A stretch of DNA of 64,000 nt from Geopseudomonas sagittaria (lineage in GTDB: Bacteria > Pseudomonadota > Gammaproteobacteria > Pseudomonadales > Pseudomonadaceae), in NCBI RefSeq assembly GCF_900115715.1, contig NZ_FOXM01000007.1:1-64000 (forward strand). The letters are read 5' to 3'. The notes under the pieces are model-generated. The model was not told where the DNA came from, did not search any database, and saw only the letters and a program-made list of their open reading frames with translations. Positions 38,525 to 51,041 of the stretch are shown in pieces. The stretch's first letter is position 1. Each line of letters opens with the position of its first letter. The translations under genes were made by a program, and so were the position numbers.

Positions 38525-40600
38525 ATGTTCGAGATTCTGATGCCCTTCGCGATCGGGGTTGGCATGGTCTTCCTGCTGATCCTCGGCTTCTTCGTGCTGT
38601 TCAAGGCCTTCTACATCAAGGTGCCGCAGGGCACCGCGCTGATCGTCAACGACATGTCGGCGCAGCCCAAGGTGCACTTCACCGGCGCGCTGGTCTACCC
38701 GGTGATCTACAAGAAGGAGTTCATGCAGATCTCCCTGATCACCCTGGAGATCGACCGCCGCGGCAAGGACGGCCTGATCTGCCAGGACAACCTGCGCGCC
38801 GACATCACCGTGGCCTTCTACCTGCGGGTCAACGAGACCCAGCAGGACGTACTCAAGGTGGCCAAGGCCATCTGCGCCGAGCGCGCCTCCGACCGCGGCG
38901 CGGTCAACGACCTGTTCAACGCCAAGTTCTCCGAGGCGCTGAAGACCGTCGGCAAGCGCTTCGACTTCGTCCAGCTGTTCGAGGAGCGGCAGAGCTTCCG
39001 CGACCGCATCGTCGAGTTGATCGGCAACGACCTCAACGGCTACGTCCTGGAGGACGTGGCCATCGACTACCTAGAGCAGACGCCGAAGAGCTCGCTGGAC
39101 CCGACCAACATCCTCGACGCCCAGGGTATCCGCAAGATCACCGAGCTGACCGCGGCGCAGAACGTCATCACCAACGACCTGGAGCGCAACGAGGAGCTGG
39201 CGATCAAGAAGAAGAACGTCGAGACCCGCGAGGCGACCCTGGCCCTGGAACGCCAGCAGGCCGACGCCGAGGCGCGCCAGCAGCGCGAGATCGCCACTCT
39301 GCGCGCCCGCGAGCAGGCCGAGACCCTCAAGGTGCAGGAGGAGGAGCGCCTCAAGGCTGAGCAGGCGCGCATCCAGACCCAGCAGGAGCTGGACATTCGT
39401 GCCGAGAACCATCAGCGCGAGGTGGAAGTGGCGCAGCAGAACCGCCAGCGCGCGGTGGTGATCGAGGTGGAAAAGGTCACCCGCGCCAAGGATCTGGAAA
39501 TCGTCGCCCGCGAGCGCGAGGTGGAGCTGCAGCGCATCGAGAAGGAAAAGGCGCTGGAGGAACAGCGCAAGAACATCGCCAGCGTGGTCCGCGAGCGGGT
39601 GGCGGTGGAGAAGACCGTGGCCCAGGAGGAGGAACGCATCAAGGAGGTGCGCGAAGTCTCCGAGGCCGAGCGCCTCAAGCAGGTCACCGTGCTCAACGCC
39701 CAGGCCGAGGCCGAGCAGGAGCTGGTGCGCCAGGTCAAGCAGGCCGAGGCCGACGAGACCCGCTCGCGGCACAAGGCGGTGGAAATCAACACCCTGGCCC
39801 AGGCCGAGCTGGAGGCGGCGGCCAAGCAGGCCGAGGCGAAGAAGAAGCTGGCCGAGGGCATCGAGGCCGAGCGCGCCGCGCCGGGGCTGGCCGATGCGCG
39901 GGTGCGCGAGGTGACCGCGGCGGCCATGGAGAAGGAAGGTCTGGCCGACGCGCGCGTGAAGGCCGAGCAGCTGATTGCCGAAGCGCGCGGCGCGCAGGAA
40001 AAGGGCCTGGCCGAGGCCCGCATCATCGAAGCCCAGGCGCAGGCCAAGGAGAAGGACGGCCTGGCCGAGGCCAAGGTGCTGGAGGAGAAGCTCGGCGCCC
40101 AGGCGCGCGGCGAGGAGCAGCTGGGCAGCGCCAAGGCCAAGGCCACCAAGGACCTTGGTCTGGCCGAGGCCGAGGTGCTGCTGCAGCGCTTCAGCGCCGA
40201 GGCCGAAGGCCTGGGCAAGAAGTTCGGCGCCCTCGACGAGCTCAGCGACAGCGCCCGCCAGCACGAGGAGTTCCGCATGCAGCTGGAGAAGAACTTCGAG
40301 GAGTCGATGGCCAGCATCGCCGCCAACCAGGAGATCGCCAAGGAGCAGGCCGAGGTGCTGTCCGCCGCGCTGTCCAAGGCCAAGATCGAGATCGTCGGCG
40401 GCGAGGGCGACTTCTTCAACTCCTTCGCCAAGTCGCTGTCGGTGGGCAAGGCCATCGAGGGCGTGGTCGGCAAGAGCCCGGTGGTCCAGGAAGTGCTGGC
40501 GCGGCTGATGTCCGGCAAGGGCGCCGCGCCCAAGCCTGTCGAGCCGAAGACCGTCGAAGCCAAACCCGCCGAGCCGCTGGTCGACAAGACCCCGGCCTGA
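38525..40600 (+). CDS. yqiK: Flotillin-family SPFH protein (YqiK-like)
   Basis: Bacterial flotillins are membrane scaffolds that organise functional membrane microdomains. The 691-residue protein has one N-terminal membrane helix (about 5-28), an SPFH/PHB domain (about 35-215) and then a very long charged coiled coil (about 220-560) rich in A-E-A-K-type repeats such as EKEGLADARVKAEQLIAEAR. A C-terminal region (VLSAALSKAKIEIVGGEGDFF) follows, with a Pro/Lys-rich tail. The ribosome-binding site AAGGAG is 12 bases upstream. No catalytic site is expected. Confidence 0.9.
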   Translation: MFEILMPFAIGVGMVFLLILGFFVLFKAFYIKVPQGTALIVNDMSAQPKVHFTGALVYPVIYKKEFMQISLITLEIDRRGKDGLICQDNLRADITVAFYLRVNETQQDVLKVAKAICAERASDRGAVNDLFNAKFSEALKTVGKRFDFVQLFEERQSFRDRIVELIGNDLNGYVLEDVAIDYLEQTPKSSLDPTNILDAQGIRKITELTAAQNVITNDLERNEELAIKKKNVETREATLALERQQADAEARQQREIATLRAREQAETLKVQEEERLKAEQARIQTQQELDIRAENHQREVEVAQQNRQRAVVIEVEKVTRAKDLEIVAREREVELQRIEKEKALEEQRKNIASVVRERVAVEKTVAQEEERIKEVREVSEAERLKQVTVLNAQAEAEQELVRQVKQAEADETRSRHKAVEINTLAQAELEAAAKQAEAKKKLAEGIEAERAAPGLADARVREVTAAAMEKEGLADARVKAEQLIAEARGAQEKGLAEARIIEAQAQAKEKDGLAEAKVLEEKLGAQARGEEQLGSAKAKATKDLGLAEAEVLLQRFSAEAEGLGKKFGALDELSDSARQHEEFRMQLEKNFEESMASIAANQEIAKEQAEVLSAALSKAKIEIVGGEGDFFNSFAKSLSVGKAIEGVVGKSPVVQEVLARLMSGKGAAPKPVEPKTVEAKPAEPLVDKTPA

Positions 40601-40633
40601 CCGCCGCCCCGTGCAGGGGCCGCACGCCGCTCC

Positions 40634-40690
40634 GTAGGAGCGAATTCATTCGCGACCTGTAGCGCAGGTCGCCGATGAATCTGCTCCTGC
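40634..40690 (+). repeat. REP-like imperfect palindrome between the flotillin and ATPase genes
   Basis: Nested arms pair: GGAGC (40637-40641) with GCTCC (40683-40687), ATTCAT (40644-40649) with ATGAAT (40675-40680), and GCGACCTG (40652-40659) with CAGGTCGC (40665-40672), around a five-base loop. The start GTAGGAGCGAATTCATTCGCG is of the Pseudomonas REP type (quoted arms only as evidence). It fills the 157-base gap and may stabilise or terminate the upstream mRNA. Confidence 0.7.
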
Positions 40691-40757
40691 GACACGAACT
40701 CCTCATCCGGCGCGGCCTTGGCCGCGCCCCGTCACGTAACCTTCAGGAAGAACAACG

Positions 40758-43700
40758 ATGTCGGATGCCCAGGACGCAAGCCGCGAACAGGACATGGTGG
40801 ATCAGGCCGTCGCCCAGGGCGGCGCCTACGAGGTGCTGCAGCGGCGCCTCGCCGAGCAGGGCCAGCGCCTGCGCCAGGGCAGCGATGCGCTGAATGCCCA
40901 GCGCCTCGCCGAGTTCGGCGCCAGCGAGATGGCGGTGCTCGGCCGGGTGCGCATCCGCACCGAGAACAACTGCATCGCCCGCGATATCGTCCAGGTCGGC
41001 GACTGCCTGCTGTTCGGCTACAACGTGTTCCTCGGCCTCAAGCCGGAAACCCGCATCGAGGACGTGTTCTCCCTGTACCGCCTGACGGCAGAGGCCGAGG
41101 GCTACGAGGCCGAGCCGCTGCCGCTGGAGGGCAGTTTTCTCGGCCAGGCCAGCTTCGTGCAGGACTTCCGCGAGCTGTACACCTACTACAAGAACACCCG
41201 CCTGCTGCAGCTGGTGGTGCGCGACGGCAAGCTGCTGGCCAGCTTCCAGATCGGCGAGCGGCTGACCGACATCCGCGTGTTCCGCTGGTCGATCGCGGTG
41301 GACGGCGGCGAGGTGCGCTACATCGACAACCGCGGCGAACGCGACATCGCCCTGCCGGCGCCCTACGACTTCGAGTGGCAGAAGGCCACGCGCGAGATGG
41401 TGGTCAACGGCCGCCATCCGCATCTGAACATCCTCGATACGGTGTTCGTCGAGACCATCGGCGGCGACCTGACCATCAAGATCGAGAACAACACCGAGGA
41501 CGGCCTGGGCATCTACCGCGAGGCGGTGGTCGACCAGACCCAGTCGCTGGACGACGCACAGATCGAGTTCGCCCGCCTGGGCAGCCTGATCCTCCTCAAG
41601 GTGCTGCCGTACCGCGAGGAGCAGTGGCGCTACCTGGTGTTCAACGGCCTGACCCGCCAGGTCGAGCGCATCGACGCCATCGGTCAATCCTGCGTGCAGC
41701 TGCCCGAGGACCACGGCATCGTCTTCCCCGGCGGCTACTACCTGCAGAACGGCGAGTCGAGGACCTTCGAACAGCCGATGGCCGGCATGCGCTTCAAGCG
41801 CGCGGTGCGCTCGCCCAACGGCGAGGACGTGCTGTACATCTTCTACCAGCCGGAGGAGGGCCGTGCGGCGCTGTTCACCTACAACCTGATCGAGCGCCAG
41901 CTGCACAGCCCGATCTTCGGCCACGGCTACGCGCGCCTGGAGGACGGGCGCATGGTGATCTTCGCCGCCGAGGGCGCGGAGCCGACGCGCATCCACCCGA
42001 TGCAGATCTGGCAGACGCCGTTCGCCAGCGTCGAGTTCGCCGCCCGCCAACCGGCGCGCAGCGGCTTCCTCGGCCGCATCGGCAACGCCGAGCTGGTGCG
42101 CGGGGTTTCCGAGCTGCGCAACCTGTGCCGCGAGATCGACGCCCAGGCGGTGTCGGTGCAGCGCTACAGCCAGCTATGCCAGGCCGTGCGCCGGCTGTTC
42201 GACGCCCACCACTGGCTGGGCGCCGCCGAGGTCGGCGAACTGGCGCCGCTGCTGCGCGAGATCGCCGCCACCGCCGAGCGGGTGCTCGACGAGTTCGAGA
42301 AGGTCGAGAGCATCCGCCAGCAGTCGGCGCGCGCGATGGCCGAGGCCGAGACCCGCCAGCAGGCGCTGCTCGCCGGCCTGCACGTCGACAGCTGGGACGT
42401 GGTGGCGGCCTTCGTCGAGGCGCTGAACGCGCTGACCGCCCAGCGCGGCCTGCTGCTGACCATCCGCGACTACCGCTACATCGATGTGGCGCGCATCGAC
42501 GCCATGGAGAGCGCGCTGCTCGAGGCCCAGGCGCAGGTCGCCGCGGCCACCGCGCGCTTTCTCGCCGGTGAGCGGGCGCTGCAGCCCTACGTCGAGCGCC
42601 TGACGCAGCTCGACGCGGCGGCGCAGCAGGCGCCGAGCGTGGCGCTGCTGGCCGAGCCGCTGGCCGGCCTGCAGACGATGGCCGCTGATCTGGACATGCT
42701 GTCCAACCTGATGGCCAGCCTGGCGATCGACGACGCCACCGAGCGCACGCGCATCGTCGAGGCGATCTCCGAGCTGTACGCCCGTCTCAACCAGGCGCGC
42801 GCCCGTGCCGAGCAGCGCCGCAAGGGCCTCGGCTCGGCGGAGACGGTCGCCCAGTTCGGCGCCCAGTTCAAGCTGTTCGGCCAGGGCATCACCAGCGCCC
42901 TTGGCCAGGCCATCGACCCCGAGCGCTGCGACGAGCAGCTGGCGCGCCTGCTGCTGCAGCTGGAGGAGCTGGAAAGCCGCTTCGGCGAGCAGGAGCAGTT
43001 CCTCGCCGACATCCTCGCCAAGCGCGAGGAGCTGCTGGAGACCTTCGAGACGCACAAGCAGGCGCTGCTCGACGAACGCCAGCGCCGCGCTCAGGGCCTG
43101 CAGGAGGCGGCGCGGCGCATCCTCGACAGCCTCAGTCGGCGCACCGCGCGCCTGGCGAGCATGGAGGAACTCAACGCCTTCTTCGCCGCCGACCCGCTGA
43201 TCCTCAAGCTGCGCGACCTGGCCGTGCGCCTGCGCGAGCTGAAGGACAGCGTCAAGGCCGACGACCTGGAGGCGCGTCTCAAGGGCGCCCGCGACCAGGC
43301 GGTGCGCGCCCTGCGCGACAAGAGCGAGCTGTTCGAGGAAGGCGGCAACCTGATCCGCCTCGGCCGCCATCGCTTCAGCGTCAACGCCCAGGAGCTGGAC
43401 CTGACCCTGCTGCCGCGCGGCGAGCAGCTGTGCCTGCACCTGACCGGCACCGACTTCATCGAGCCGCTGGTCGATGCCGAGCTGGAGGGGCTGCGCGCGT
43501 TCTGGCAGGCCAGCCTGGAGTCGGAGTCGGCCGAGCTGTACCGCGGCGAATACCTGGCCGGCGAAGTGCTGGCCGCCGCCGAGCGTGGCGAGGGCGGACT
43601 CGATCTGGATCGCCTCAAACTGCTGCTCGCCCAGCCCGAGGCGCTGGTGCGCGCGGTGCGCGAGTTCGCCGCGCCGCGCTACAAGGAAGGCTACGAGAAG

Positions 43701-46001
43701 GGCATCCACGACCAGGACGCCGCCGCGATCCTCGCCTGCCTGCTGCCGCTGACCGGCAGCGCCGGGCTGCTGCGCCACGCGCCGCTGCCGCGCGCCTTCG
43801 CCTGCCTGTGCTGGGAGCGTCTGCGCGGCCAGGAGCAGCCGGCGCAGTGGCCGGAGCGGGCGCGCACCAGCCGGCACATCCGCCAGCTGTTCGGCCGCGA
43901 CGACGGCCTGCGCAGCCTGCAGGGCGAGATCGCCGCCGCGATGCAGGCCTTCCTCGCCGAACAGCCGCTGGGCCTGGACGCGACCGTGGTGGCCGAGGCC
44001 GCCGAGTACCTGGTGCAGGAACTGGCCGCCGAGCGCGTCGAGTTCACCTTCAGCAAGTACGCCCGCCAACTGCAGGACGCCCTGCGCGCGCGGCTGGTCG
44101 AGGCGCGCATGTGGGACGACTACCGCCAGGCGCTGGCGCGCCTGGGCGAGCGTCCGGCGGCGCAGTGGACGCTGGCGCTCGACTGGCTGCACGGCCTGTG
44201 CGGCCAGGCCGAGTTCGCCGCGCTGGCCGCCTACGCACCCGAGGCGGCGGCGCTCGAGCTGCTCGGCGAGGACCTGCCGCGCCGGGTCACCGAGGTCGAC
44301 CTGCGCTTCACGGTGGAGGGTCTGCTCGGCGAGCACCCGCGCATCCGCGAGCAGCGCCTGGAGCTGGCGCTGGACGAGCTGTTCGCCCGCCTGCGCGCCC
44401 ACCGCGAGCACTACCTGCCGGGCCTCACCCGCTACCAGGCGCTGCGCCAGGCGGTGATCGCCCGCGAGCGCACGGCGCTGCGCCTGGCCGAGTTCAAGGC
44501 CCGTCCGCTCAGCTCCTTCGTGCGCAACAAGCTGATCAACGACGTCTACCTGGGCTTCATCGGCGACAACCTGGCCAAGCAGATGGGCAGCGCCGGGGAG
44601 AACAAGCGCAGCGACCTGATGGGCCTGCTGATGCTCATCTCGCCGCCCGGCTACGGCAAGACCACCCTGATGGAGTACGTCGCCCACCGCCTAGGGCTGA
44701 TCTTCATGAAGATCAACGGCCCGGCGCTCGGCCACGAGGTGCGCTCGCTCGACCCGGCGCAGGCGCCCGACGCCACCGCCCGCCAGGAGCTGGAGAAGCT
44801 CAACCTGGCGCTGGAGATGGGCAACAACGTGATGCTCTACGTCGACGACATCCAGCACACCCACCCCGAGTTCCTGCAGAAGTTCATCTCGCTGTGCGAC
44901 GGCACCCGGCGCATCGAGGGGGTGTGGAAGGGCCGCACGCGCACCTACGACATGCGCGGCAAGAAGTTCTGCGTGGTGATGTCCGGCAACCCCTACACCG
45001 AGTCCGGCGAGGTGTTCAGGATTCCCGACATGCTGGCCAACCGCGCCGACATCTACAACCTCGGCGACACCCTCGGTGGTATGCAGGAGGCCTTCGCCCT
45101 CAGCTACATCGAGAACGCGCTGACCTCCAACCCGGTGCTGGCGCCGCTGGCCACCCGCGACATGGCCGACCTCTATCGCCTGGTGGCCAGGGCCGAGGGC
45201 CGCGAGTTCTCCGCCAACGAACTGTCGCACGCCTACAGCGGCGCCGAGCTGGACGAGATCACCGCCACCCTGCAGCGCCTGATGCAGGTGCGCGACGTGG
45301 TGCTACGGGTCAACCAGCAGTACATCGCCAGCGCCGCCCAGGCCGACCAGTACCGCACGGAGCCGCCGTTCCGGCTGCAGGGCAGCTACCGCAACATGAA
45401 CAAGATGGCCGAGAAGATCAGCGCGGTGATGAACGACACCGAGCTGCTGCAGCTGATCGCCGACCACTACCAGGGCGAGGCCCAGCTGCTCACCAGCGGC
45501 GCCGAGGAGAACCTGCTCAAGCTCGCCGAGCTGCGCGGCAACCTGACGGCCGAGCAGGCGGCGCGCTGGGGGCAGATCCGCGCCGACTTCCGCCGCGCCA
45601 AGGCCATGGGCGGCGGCGAGGCCGACGTCGGCGTGCGCGTGGTGGCCCAGCTGCGCGACCTGGCCGACGGCGTGCAGGGCCTCGGCGCGAGCCTGGCGCA
45701 GCCGCCCGCGCCGATTCCCTGGGCCGAGCTGCTCGCCCGCCTGCAGGCGCTGGCCGAACAGCGCCCGCAGGTCGAGGTGGCCGTGGCGGCGCCGCCGCAG
45801 GCGGACATCCAGGGTCTGCTCGAGGGGTTGGCGCAGTCGCTGCAGGGCAGCTTCCTGCCGCTGCTGCGCACCATCGAAAAGAAGGGTGACATCGGCCTGC
45901 GCATCCACAAGCACCTGCACGATCTGTCCCGGGACATGCGCGAACTGCGCCTGCGCCACGGCCGCGAGGTCCGCGACGAGACGGAGGACATGCCTGGCTG
46001 A
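40758..46001 (+). CDS. Giant AAA-type ATPase of the so-called DNA repair ATPase family
   Basis: This is a very large (1747-residue) cytoplasmic ATPase at the end of the PspA/flotillin module. Residues 1 to about 460 are a beta-rich N-terminal region (RIRTENNCIARDIVQVGDC). The middle (about 460-1150) is mostly coiled coil. An AAA domain from about residue 1240 to 1480 has Walker A GYGKTT (about 1298-1303), Walker B VMLYVDDIQH (about 1358-1367) and a sensor-like SGNP near 1411. A helical C-terminus follows. The family is annotated by homology as DNA repair ATPase without firm evidence; its position beside PspA and flotillin suggests a membrane-linked role. No frameshift or truncation is seen. 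Confidence 0.88.
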   Translation: MSDAQDASREQDMVDQAVAQGGAYEVLQRRLAEQGQRLRQGSDALNAQRLAEFGASEMAVLGRVRIRTENNCIARDIVQVGDCLLFGYNVFLGLKPETRIEDVFSLYRLTAEAEGYEAEPLPLEGSFLGQASFVQDFRELYTYYKNTRLLQLVVRDGKLLASFQIGERLTDIRVFRWSIAVDGGEVRYIDNRGERDIALPAPYDFEWQKATREMVVNGRHPHLNILDTVFVETIGGDLTIKIENNTEDGLGIYREAVVDQTQSLDDAQIEFARLGSLILLKVLPYREEQWRYLVFNGLTRQVERIDAIGQSCVQLPEDHGIVFPGGYYLQNGESRTFEQPMAGMRFKRAVRSPNGEDVLYIFYQPEEGRAALFTYNLIERQLHSPIFGHGYARLEDGRMVIFAAEGAEPTRIHPMQIWQTPFASVEFAARQPARSGFLGRIGNAELVRGVSELRNLCREIDAQAVSVQRYSQLCQAVRRLFDAHHWLGAAEVGELAPLLREIAATAERVLDEFEKVESIRQQSARAMAEAETRQQALLAGLHVDSWDVVAAFVEALNALTAQRGLLLTIRDYRYIDVARIDAMESALLEAQAQVAAATARFLAGERALQPYVERLTQLDAAAQQAPSVALLAEPLAGLQTMAADLDMLSNLMASLAIDDATERTRIVEAISELYARLNQARARAEQRRKGLGSAETVAQFGAQFKLFGQGITSALGQAIDPERCDEQLARLLLQLEELESRFGEQEQFLADILAKREELLETFETHKQALLDERQRRAQGLQEAARRILDSLSRRTARLASMEELNAFFAADPLILKLRDLAVRLRELKDSVKADDLEARLKGARDQAVRALRDKSELFEEGGNLIRLGRHRFSVNAQELDLTLLPRGEQLCLHLTGTDFIEPLVDAELEGLRAFWQASLESESAELYRGEYLAGEVLAAAERGEGGLDLDRLKLLLAQPEALVRAVREFAAPRYKEGYEKGIHDQDAAAILACLLPLTGSAGLLRHAPLPRAFACLCWERLRGQEQPAQWPERARTSRHIRQLFGRDDGLRSLQGEIAAAMQAFLAEQPLGLDATVVAEAAEYLVQELAAERVEFTFSKYARQLQDALRARLVEARMWDDYRQALARLGERPAAQWTLALDWLHGLCGQAEFAALAAYAPEAAALELLGEDLPRRVTEVDLRFTVEGLLGEHPRIREQRLELALDELFARLRAHREHYLPGLTRYQALRQAVIARERTALRLAEFKARPLSSFVRNKLINDVYLGFIGDNLAKQMGSAGENKRSDLMGLLMLISPPGYGKTTLMEYVAHRLGLIFMKINGPALGHEVRSLDPAQAPDATARQELEKLNLALEMGNNVMLYVDDIQHTHPEFLQKFISLCDGTRRIEGVWKGRTRTYDMRGKKFCVVMSGNPYTESGEVFRIPDMLANRADIYNLGDTLGGMQEAFALSYIENALTSNPVLAPLATRDMADLYRLVARAEGREFSANELSHAYSGAELDEITATLQRLMQVRDVVLRVNQQYIASAAQADQYRTEPPFRLQGSYRNMNKMAEKISAVMNDTELLQLIADHYQGEAQLLTSGAEENLLKLAELRGNLTAEQAARWGQIRADFRRAKAMGGGEADVGVRVVAQLRDLADGVQGLGASLAQPPAPIPWAELLARLQALAEQRPQVEVAVAAPPQADIQGLLEGLAQSLQGSFLPLLRTIEKKGDIGLRIHKHLHDLSRDMRELRLRHGREVRDETEDMPG

Positions 46002-46075
46002 AGGGCCGATTTGCAGAGGCGATCAGGACATGCGGAGGGGAGCCTCTGGCGTCGCGGGGCGTTCCGCCCGTAGAG

Positions 46076-46091
46076 TGTGAGCTGGCTCACC
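46076..46091 (+). promoter_or_regulatory. Vfr/CRP-like box upstream of the diguanylate cyclase gene
   Basis: TGTGAGCTGGCTCACC matches the CRP/Vfr pattern TGTGA-N6-TCACA except for the last base, and GTGAGC-TG-GCTCAC is perfectly symmetric. It ends 62 bases before the ATG at 46154, a reasonable position for activation or repression. Confidence 0.55.
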
Positions 46092-46153
46092 GTTTCCCGC
46101 GGGCAGACGCCATTCCAAGCCGTCCCTGGCCAACTCATCACGCGAGTCTGCGC

Positions 46154-47314
46154 ATGACCCTGCATCTGCCGACCCTGCTGCTGCTCGACATCTGCGTGCT
46201 TGCCCTGCTCGGCGCGTTGATGCTGCATGCCTGGCGACGCAGCGAGAACGAGGCGACCCTTGGCTGGATGGCCGGCATGTTGCTGCTGGCCTCGCTGGGC
46301 ACCCTGGTGGTGAGCCTGCGCGGCATCGGGATGGACAGCCTGTCCATCGTGCTCGGTCAGGCGCTGCTGCGCCTGGCGGCGGGGTTTGGCTGGACGGCGA
46401 TGCGCGTGTTCGCTGGCCGGCGACCCTGCTGGCCGGCCATCGTCGGCGGTGCTCTGCTGTGGGCTCTGCTGTGTCTGTGGCCGCATTTCATGAGTTCGCT
46501 GCCGTGGCGGGTGACGATCGTCACCCTGCTCACCGTCCTCTACAGCGTCATGGCGGCCTGGGAGCTGTGGCGCGCGCGTCGCCAGCTGCAGGCGGCCATC
46601 CTGCCGGCGGTGGCGTTGTCGCTGATGCATGCGCTGTTCTGCGCAAGCCTGCTGCTGGTGGATAGCGGCCAGGCCATCGAGCGGGTGTGGAGCGGGCTGG
46701 ACGACAGCTTCGTGACCTGGCGCTTGCTGGAGGCCTTCCTGTTCGCGATCGGCATCGCCTTTGTCACCCTGGCCATGGTGCGCGAGCGGGCTGAAGTGCG
46801 TTTGCGCGCGGTGGCCAACTGCGATCCGCTGACCGGCATCGGTAACCGGCGCGCCTTCATGGCCAGCGCCGAGGCCCTGCTGGCGGACTGCCGGCGCACG
46901 GAGCGCCCGGCGGCTCTCCTGCTGTGCGATCTCGATCACTTCAAGCTGGTCAACGATCGCCATGGCCATGCCATGGGCGATGCGGCGCTGATCGGCTTCG
47001 GCCGCGTGCTGAGCCAGAGCATCCGCCAGTCCGATGTCTGCGGCCGGATCGGCGGCGAGGAGTTTGCCTGCCTGCTGCCCGATGCCAATGCCGCGCAGGC
47101 CGAGCTGGTGGCCGAGCGCATCCGCCTGGAGTGCAGCGAGCTGATGCCCGATCCGGCGCTGTGCTTCAGCGTCAGCATCGGCGTCGCCGAGGTGGCCCAG
47201 GCCGGCTACGAGCTGCCGCGCTTGCTGGCGCTGGCCGACCAGGCGCTGTACCGGGCCAAAGCCAACGGGCGCAACCGGGTCGAGCATTACGCCGCACAGC
47301 CGCTGCCAGCCTGA
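46154..47314 (+). CDS. Membrane-bound diguanylate cyclase (GGDEF protein)
   Basis: The enzyme makes cyclic di-GMP from two GTP. The 386-residue protein has six or seven N-terminal membrane helices (about residues 5-205) without a recognisable ligand pocket, and a C-terminal GGDEF domain (about 220-378). The active-site motif is GGEEF at 300-304, with RQSD at 291-294 as an intact inhibitory I-site, so product feedback is expected. CDLDHFKLVND with the metal Asp is present. It is preceded by a CRP/Vfr-like site, suggesting cAMP control. The sensed signal is unknown. Confidence 0.92.
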   Translation: MTLHLPTLLLLDICVLALLGALMLHAWRRSENEATLGWMAGMLLLASLGTLVVSLRGIGMDSLSIVLGQALLRLAAGFGWTAMRVFAGRRPCWPAIVGGALLWALLCLWPHFMSSLPWRVTIVTLLTVLYSVMAAWELWRARRQLQAAILPAVALSLMHALFCASLLLVDSGQAIERVWSGLDDSFVTWRLLEAFLFAIGIAFVTLAMVRERAEVRLRAVANCDPLTGIGNRRAFMASAEALLADCRRTERPAALLLCDLDHFKLVNDRHGHAMGDAALIGFGRVLSQSIRQSDVCGRIGGEEFACLLPDANAAQAELVAERIRLECSELMPDPALCFSVSIGVAEVAQAGYELPRLLALADQALYRAKANGRNRVEHYAAQPLPA

Positions 47315-47367
47315 GCGCTGATTCGGGTTACACTGGCGACCTTTCCCGATCAGCCAAGAACCCGCCC

Positions 47368-47907
47368 ATGGCCCTGCAGTCAACGCCCTACAAAGTCGAC
47401 ATCAACCTCACCGATCTGGACCGCAGCGTCTACGAGAACCTGCGCTTCACCGTTGCCAAGCATCCTTCGGAAACCGAGGAGCGCATGGCGGCGCGCCTGA
47501 TTGCCTATGTGCTGTGGTACCACGAGCAACTGTCGTTCGGCCGTGGTCTGTCGGATGTCGACGAGCCGGCGCTGTGGGAGAAGAGCCTGGACGGCCGCGT
47601 GCTGCACTGGATCGAGGTCGGCCAGCCGGACGCCGAGCGCATCACCTGGTGCTCGCGGCGCTGCGAGTGTTTCAGCCTGGTCGCCTACGGCAACCTGCGC
47701 GTCTGGCAGACCAAGGTGCTCGATGGCGTGCGCAGCCTGAAGAACATCAACGTGGTGGCCGTCGACCAGGCCGCACTGGAGAACCTGGCCAAGGATATGC
47801 CGCGCGCGATCAGCTGGAGCGTGATGATCAGCGACGGTTCGCTGTTCATCACCGACGAGCGCGGCCAGCACGAGGTGCCGCTCGAATGGCTGGTCGGCGA
47901 GCGCTGA
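47368..47907 (+). CDS. yaeQ: YaeQ family protein
   Basis: YaeQ proteins have a PD-(D/E)XK-like fold without an established biochemical activity. Early claims of an RfaH-substituting role were later questioned. The 179-residue protein matches along its whole length: ALQSTPYKVDINLTDLDR at the start, SFGRGLSDVDEPALWEKSLDGR in the middle and ITDERGQHEVPLEWL at the end. The ATG at 47368 is the family start. recJ follows about 115 bases later, a neighbourhood I recall from PAO1. Confidence 0.93.
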   Translation: MALQSTPYKVDINLTDLDRSVYENLRFTVAKHPSETEERMAARLIAYVLWYHEQLSFGRGLSDVDEPALWEKSLDGRVLHWIEVGQPDAERITWCSRRCECFSLVAYGNLRVWQTKVLDGVRSLKNINVVAVDQAALENLAKDMPRAISWSVMISDGSLFITDERGQHEVPLEWLVGER

Positions 47908-48022
47908 TCGCCCCCTTGTCCTGAACGAGCCGATGCATTGGCGCTGGCGCTGTTGCTGCCGCCGATGACTCGGTGCCTGCCGGCACGCTTTTCCCGCAAC
48001 ACAACCGAGTACCGACCGCCCC

Positions 48023-50949
<2,927 letters not shown>

Positions 50950-51041
50950 TTGCTTGCTTGCGCCGACTTTTTTCGCGACCGCCGGGTGCCCCCGGCGGCC
51001 CGCATCCGTGTCATCGGACGATTCCCCCCAGGAGAGTGCTC

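Noticed and set aside
40675-40893. Short plus-strand frames over the REP-like palindrome before the ATPase gene
   Set aside because: They run through a palindromic element and into the start of the ATPase gene in other frames.
42174-44687. Open frame of 837 codons on the minus strand across the giant ATPase gene
   Set aside because: The same shadow effect: Arg/Gln/Leu/Gly-rich with no recognisable family, and fully inside a well-supported gene.
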